Of a stretch of 64,000 nt of DNA, positions 63,361 to 64,000 are shown in pieces (position 1 is the stretch's first letter; each line of letters starts with the position of its first letter). Origin of the DNA: Pseudomonas sp. RSB 5.4 (GTDB lineage: Bacteria; Pseudomonadota; Gammaproteobacteria; Pseudomonadales; Pseudomonadaceae); assembly GCF_037126175.1 (NCBI RefSeq), contig NZ_CP146986.1, positions 2,260,501 to 2,324,500 on the forward strand, read 5' to 3'. The notes under the pieces were generated by a model. The model was given only the letters and a program-made list of their open reading frames with translations, was not told where the DNA came from and made no database searches. A program made the position numbers and the translations under genes.

Positions 63361-64000
63361 ATCCGCCGAGCAGGGGTTGTACACCCGCCCGGTCTACAAC
63401 CTGAGCCGCGAAGATTCATCGTATCCGTTGATCCTGGTGTGTGAGCACGCCAGCCGCTACATCCCCGAGGCCCTGAGCAATCTGGGCCTGGACGATGCAG
63501 CCGCGCGCGAGCACATCGCCTGGGACATCGGCGCACTGCAACTGGCTGAAAAGCTCTCGGAGAGACTCGGCGCGACGCTGTTGAGCGCCAACTATTCACG
63601 GCTGCTGATCGACCTCAATCGGCCCCGGCATGCCCCCGACAGCATTCCGGCGCAGAGCGAGATTTATCAGGTGCCCGGCAACCGCGACCTGGACGAAGCC
63701 ACTCGCGAGTACCGGCGCCAGAGCTTGTTCAAACCGTTTCACGCCCGGCTGCAGACCCTGATCGACCAACGCGTCGCACAAGGCCAAGCGGTACGGGTGG
63801 TAGGGATTCACAGTTTTACCCCGGTGTATTACGGCCAGCCGCGGCCGCTGGAAGTCGGCGTGCTGTTCGGTCAGGCCAAAACGTACGCCCAGCGGGTGAT
63901 CGATGGCCTCGGCCAGCACCCGCTGAAAGTCGCGGGCAACCAGCCGTACCGGATTGATCCGCTGGGTGACATGACCGTGCCGGTGCATGGCGATGCCCGA
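63344..64000 (+). CDS. N-formylglutamate amidohydrolase (partial, 3' end outside window)
   Basis: From an ATG at 63344 the frame runs 219 codons to the window edge. The family is FGase (HutG-like): LILVCEHASRYIPEALSNLG, then AWDIGALQLAEKLSERL, SRLLIDLNRPRHAPDSI and VVGIHSFTPVYYG. The canonical enzyme splits N-formylglutamate into glutamate and formate. It overlaps the GS-like gene by 17 bases, so expression is coupled. No hut genes are nearby, which argues for a substrate other than histidine-derived formylglutamate. Confidence 0.88.
   Translation, partial: MHACTESAEQGLYTRPVYNLSREDSSYPLILVCEHASRYIPEALSNLGLDDAAAREHIAWDIGALQLAEKLSERLGATLLSANYSRLLIDLNRPRHAPDSIPAQSEIYQVPGNRDLDEATREYRRQSLFKPFHARLQTLIDQRVAQGQAVRVVGIHSFTPVYYGQPRPLEVGVLFGQAKTYAQRVIDGLGQHPLKVAGNQPYRIDPLGDMTVPVHGDAR

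Overview
The window is dense, GC-rich gammaproteobacterial chromosome, most probably a Pseudomonas of the fluorescens group. Three things point there. About 22 intergenic REP loci carry the typical Pseudomonas cores. Gene pairs have Pseudomonas-style order (polyamine GS / gamma-glutamyl hydrolase / ABC transporter; LysR / CoA-transferase A and B / thiolase). OprD-type porin, FecI/FecR/TonB-receptor and DUF2388 genes are present. I found 64 protein genes, counting one 27-codon gene and partial genes at both edges. I saw no rRNA, tRNA, CRISPR array, prophage or classical insertion sequence; the only mobile-type gene is a REP-associated tyrosine transposase (RAYT).

Layout. 1-6.4 kb: polyamine uptake and gamma-glutamylation catabolism (glutamine-synthetase-like ligase cut by the left edge, PuuD hydrolase, PotGHI-PotF transporter). 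6.4-9.4 kb: thpR and small unknown genes, including a lipoprotein. 9.6-13.4 kb: periplasmic molybdenum aldehyde oxidoreductase paoABC. 13.4-17.6 kb: cell-surface signalling iron-uptake unit (sigma factor, anti-sigma factor, TonB receptor) with a probable Fur box. 17.6-28.7 kb: accessory metabolism, with three LysR regulators each next to a differently oriented enzyme or transporter gene. 28.8-34.7 kb: beta-propeller plus TPR/winged-helix regulator, a tiny membrane protein, malate:quinone oxidoreductase and small unknowns. 34.7-39.7 kb: LigD end-joining ligase, then a two-gene unit of a haem-oxygenase-like diiron oxidase and a methyltransferase. 40-46.3 kb: RAYT between REPs, DUF533 protein, phosphatidylcholine synthase, methyltransferases, GNAT and a sirtuin. 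46.4-50.2 kb: LysR plus CoA-transferase and thiolase. 50.3-60.2 kb: MntH, chalcone-isomerase-like protein, esterase, AstE/AspA-family enzyme, basic amino-acid binding protein, rhodanese with a GlxA-type regulator, and a CobF/phosphatase pair. 60.4-64 kb: an RpiR-regulated operon of an isochorismatase-like hydrolase, a second glutamine-synthetase-like ligase and an N-formylglutamate amidohydrolase, running off the right edge.

The strongest candidates for undescribed biology are the RpiR / hydrolase / GS-like / N-formylglutamate amidohydrolase operon with a nested palindromic operator in front of it, the diiron-oxidase plus methyltransferase pair, and the 27-residue membrane protein with a terminator-like hairpin in its leader. 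The RAYT gene is bordered by one particular REP family out of the three present, which ties that family to this transposase. All functional calls rest on motif and family recognition by eye; no searches were run.
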